Below, in pieces: positions 22,995 to 23,012 of a stretch of 23,012 bases of DNA (within the stretch, counting starts at the first letter, position 1; each line of letters starts with the position of its first letter). The notes beneath the pieces are model-generated. The model worked only from the letters and a program-made list of their open reading frames with translations. It did not search any database and was not told the origin of the DNA. Position numbers and translations under genes: made by a program. This stretch comes from JBEATZ01 sp041178545 (GTDB lineage Bacteria > Planctomycetota > UBA1135 > UBA2386), in assembly GCA_041178545.1 (NCBI GenBank), contig JBEGVB010000216.1:1-23012 (forward strand), in the 5' to 3' direction.

Positions 22995-23012
22995 GCAGTC
23001 GATTGCGGGTTC

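Noticed and set aside
23007..23012. GAACCC at the window edge as an ECF-type -35
   Set aside because: The spacing to the TAGACT element is 12 bases, no CGTC-like -10 sits at the expected distance, and the sequence is cut off.

Overview
The window is about 70% GC by eye and densely coded on both strands: 16 protein genes, no RNA genes, no insertion sequences and no CRISPR. Several features together suggest a Planctomycetota bacterium or a close relative. These are an ECF sigma factor translationally coupled to a transmembrane Ser/Thr kinase, a sigma-54 activator with FHA-like and GAF sensor domains but no receiver, a secreted protein made of about ten carboxypeptidase-regulatory-like beta-sandwich units, and a DUF1570-like secreted protein. 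This assignment is inferred from gene content. Myxococcota or Acidobacteriota are not excluded.

Layout. 97-2796 (+): two tandem 432-residue GT-B glycosyltransferases that align without gaps and whose last 105 bp are almost identical. 2803-3933 (-): a secreted alpha/alpha-toroid (prenyltransferase/squalene-oxidase repeat) protein. 3967-6835 (-): a three-gene operon with 4-base start/stop overlaps, encoding a DAO-type flavoprotein, a small [2Fe-2S] protein and a FAD/NAD flavoprotein with a BFD-like [2Fe-2S] tail. This is the architecture of heteromeric amino-acid dehydrogenases of the LhpBEF / octopine oxidase / HcnABC type. 6921-7823 (-): a calcineurin-like phosphoesterase. 7876-9738 (-) and 9874-12465 (+): a divergent pair, the FHA/GAF/sigma-54 activator and a tail-anchored kinase-like protein with a long helical region. 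12481-13731 (-): a ChaN-like lipoprotein fused to a PDZ domain, divergent from xthA (13825-14598, +). xthA overlaps a secreted protein that resembles a gluzincin peptidase without its HExxH. 15857-18637 (-): the secreted beta-sandwich repeat protein. 18727-19890 (+): a CgeB-like glycosyltransferase. 19883-22977 (-): the kinase and ECF sigma factor operon.

Working together. Two independent signalling modules are visible: ECF/STK at the right end and sigma-54 activator/kinase-like protein in the centre. The sequence does not show what either controls. Most divergent or free-standing genes have a TANNNT-like hexamer only 6-15 bases before the start codon, and no clear Shine-Dalgarno sequence. 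This suggests that leaderless or very short-leader transcripts are common here. Convergent genes meet with almost no spacer (6 bp, 15 bp, abutting stops, and an 8-bp overlap). No stretch over 300 bases lacks a gene; the longest is the 135-base divergent region 9739-9873.
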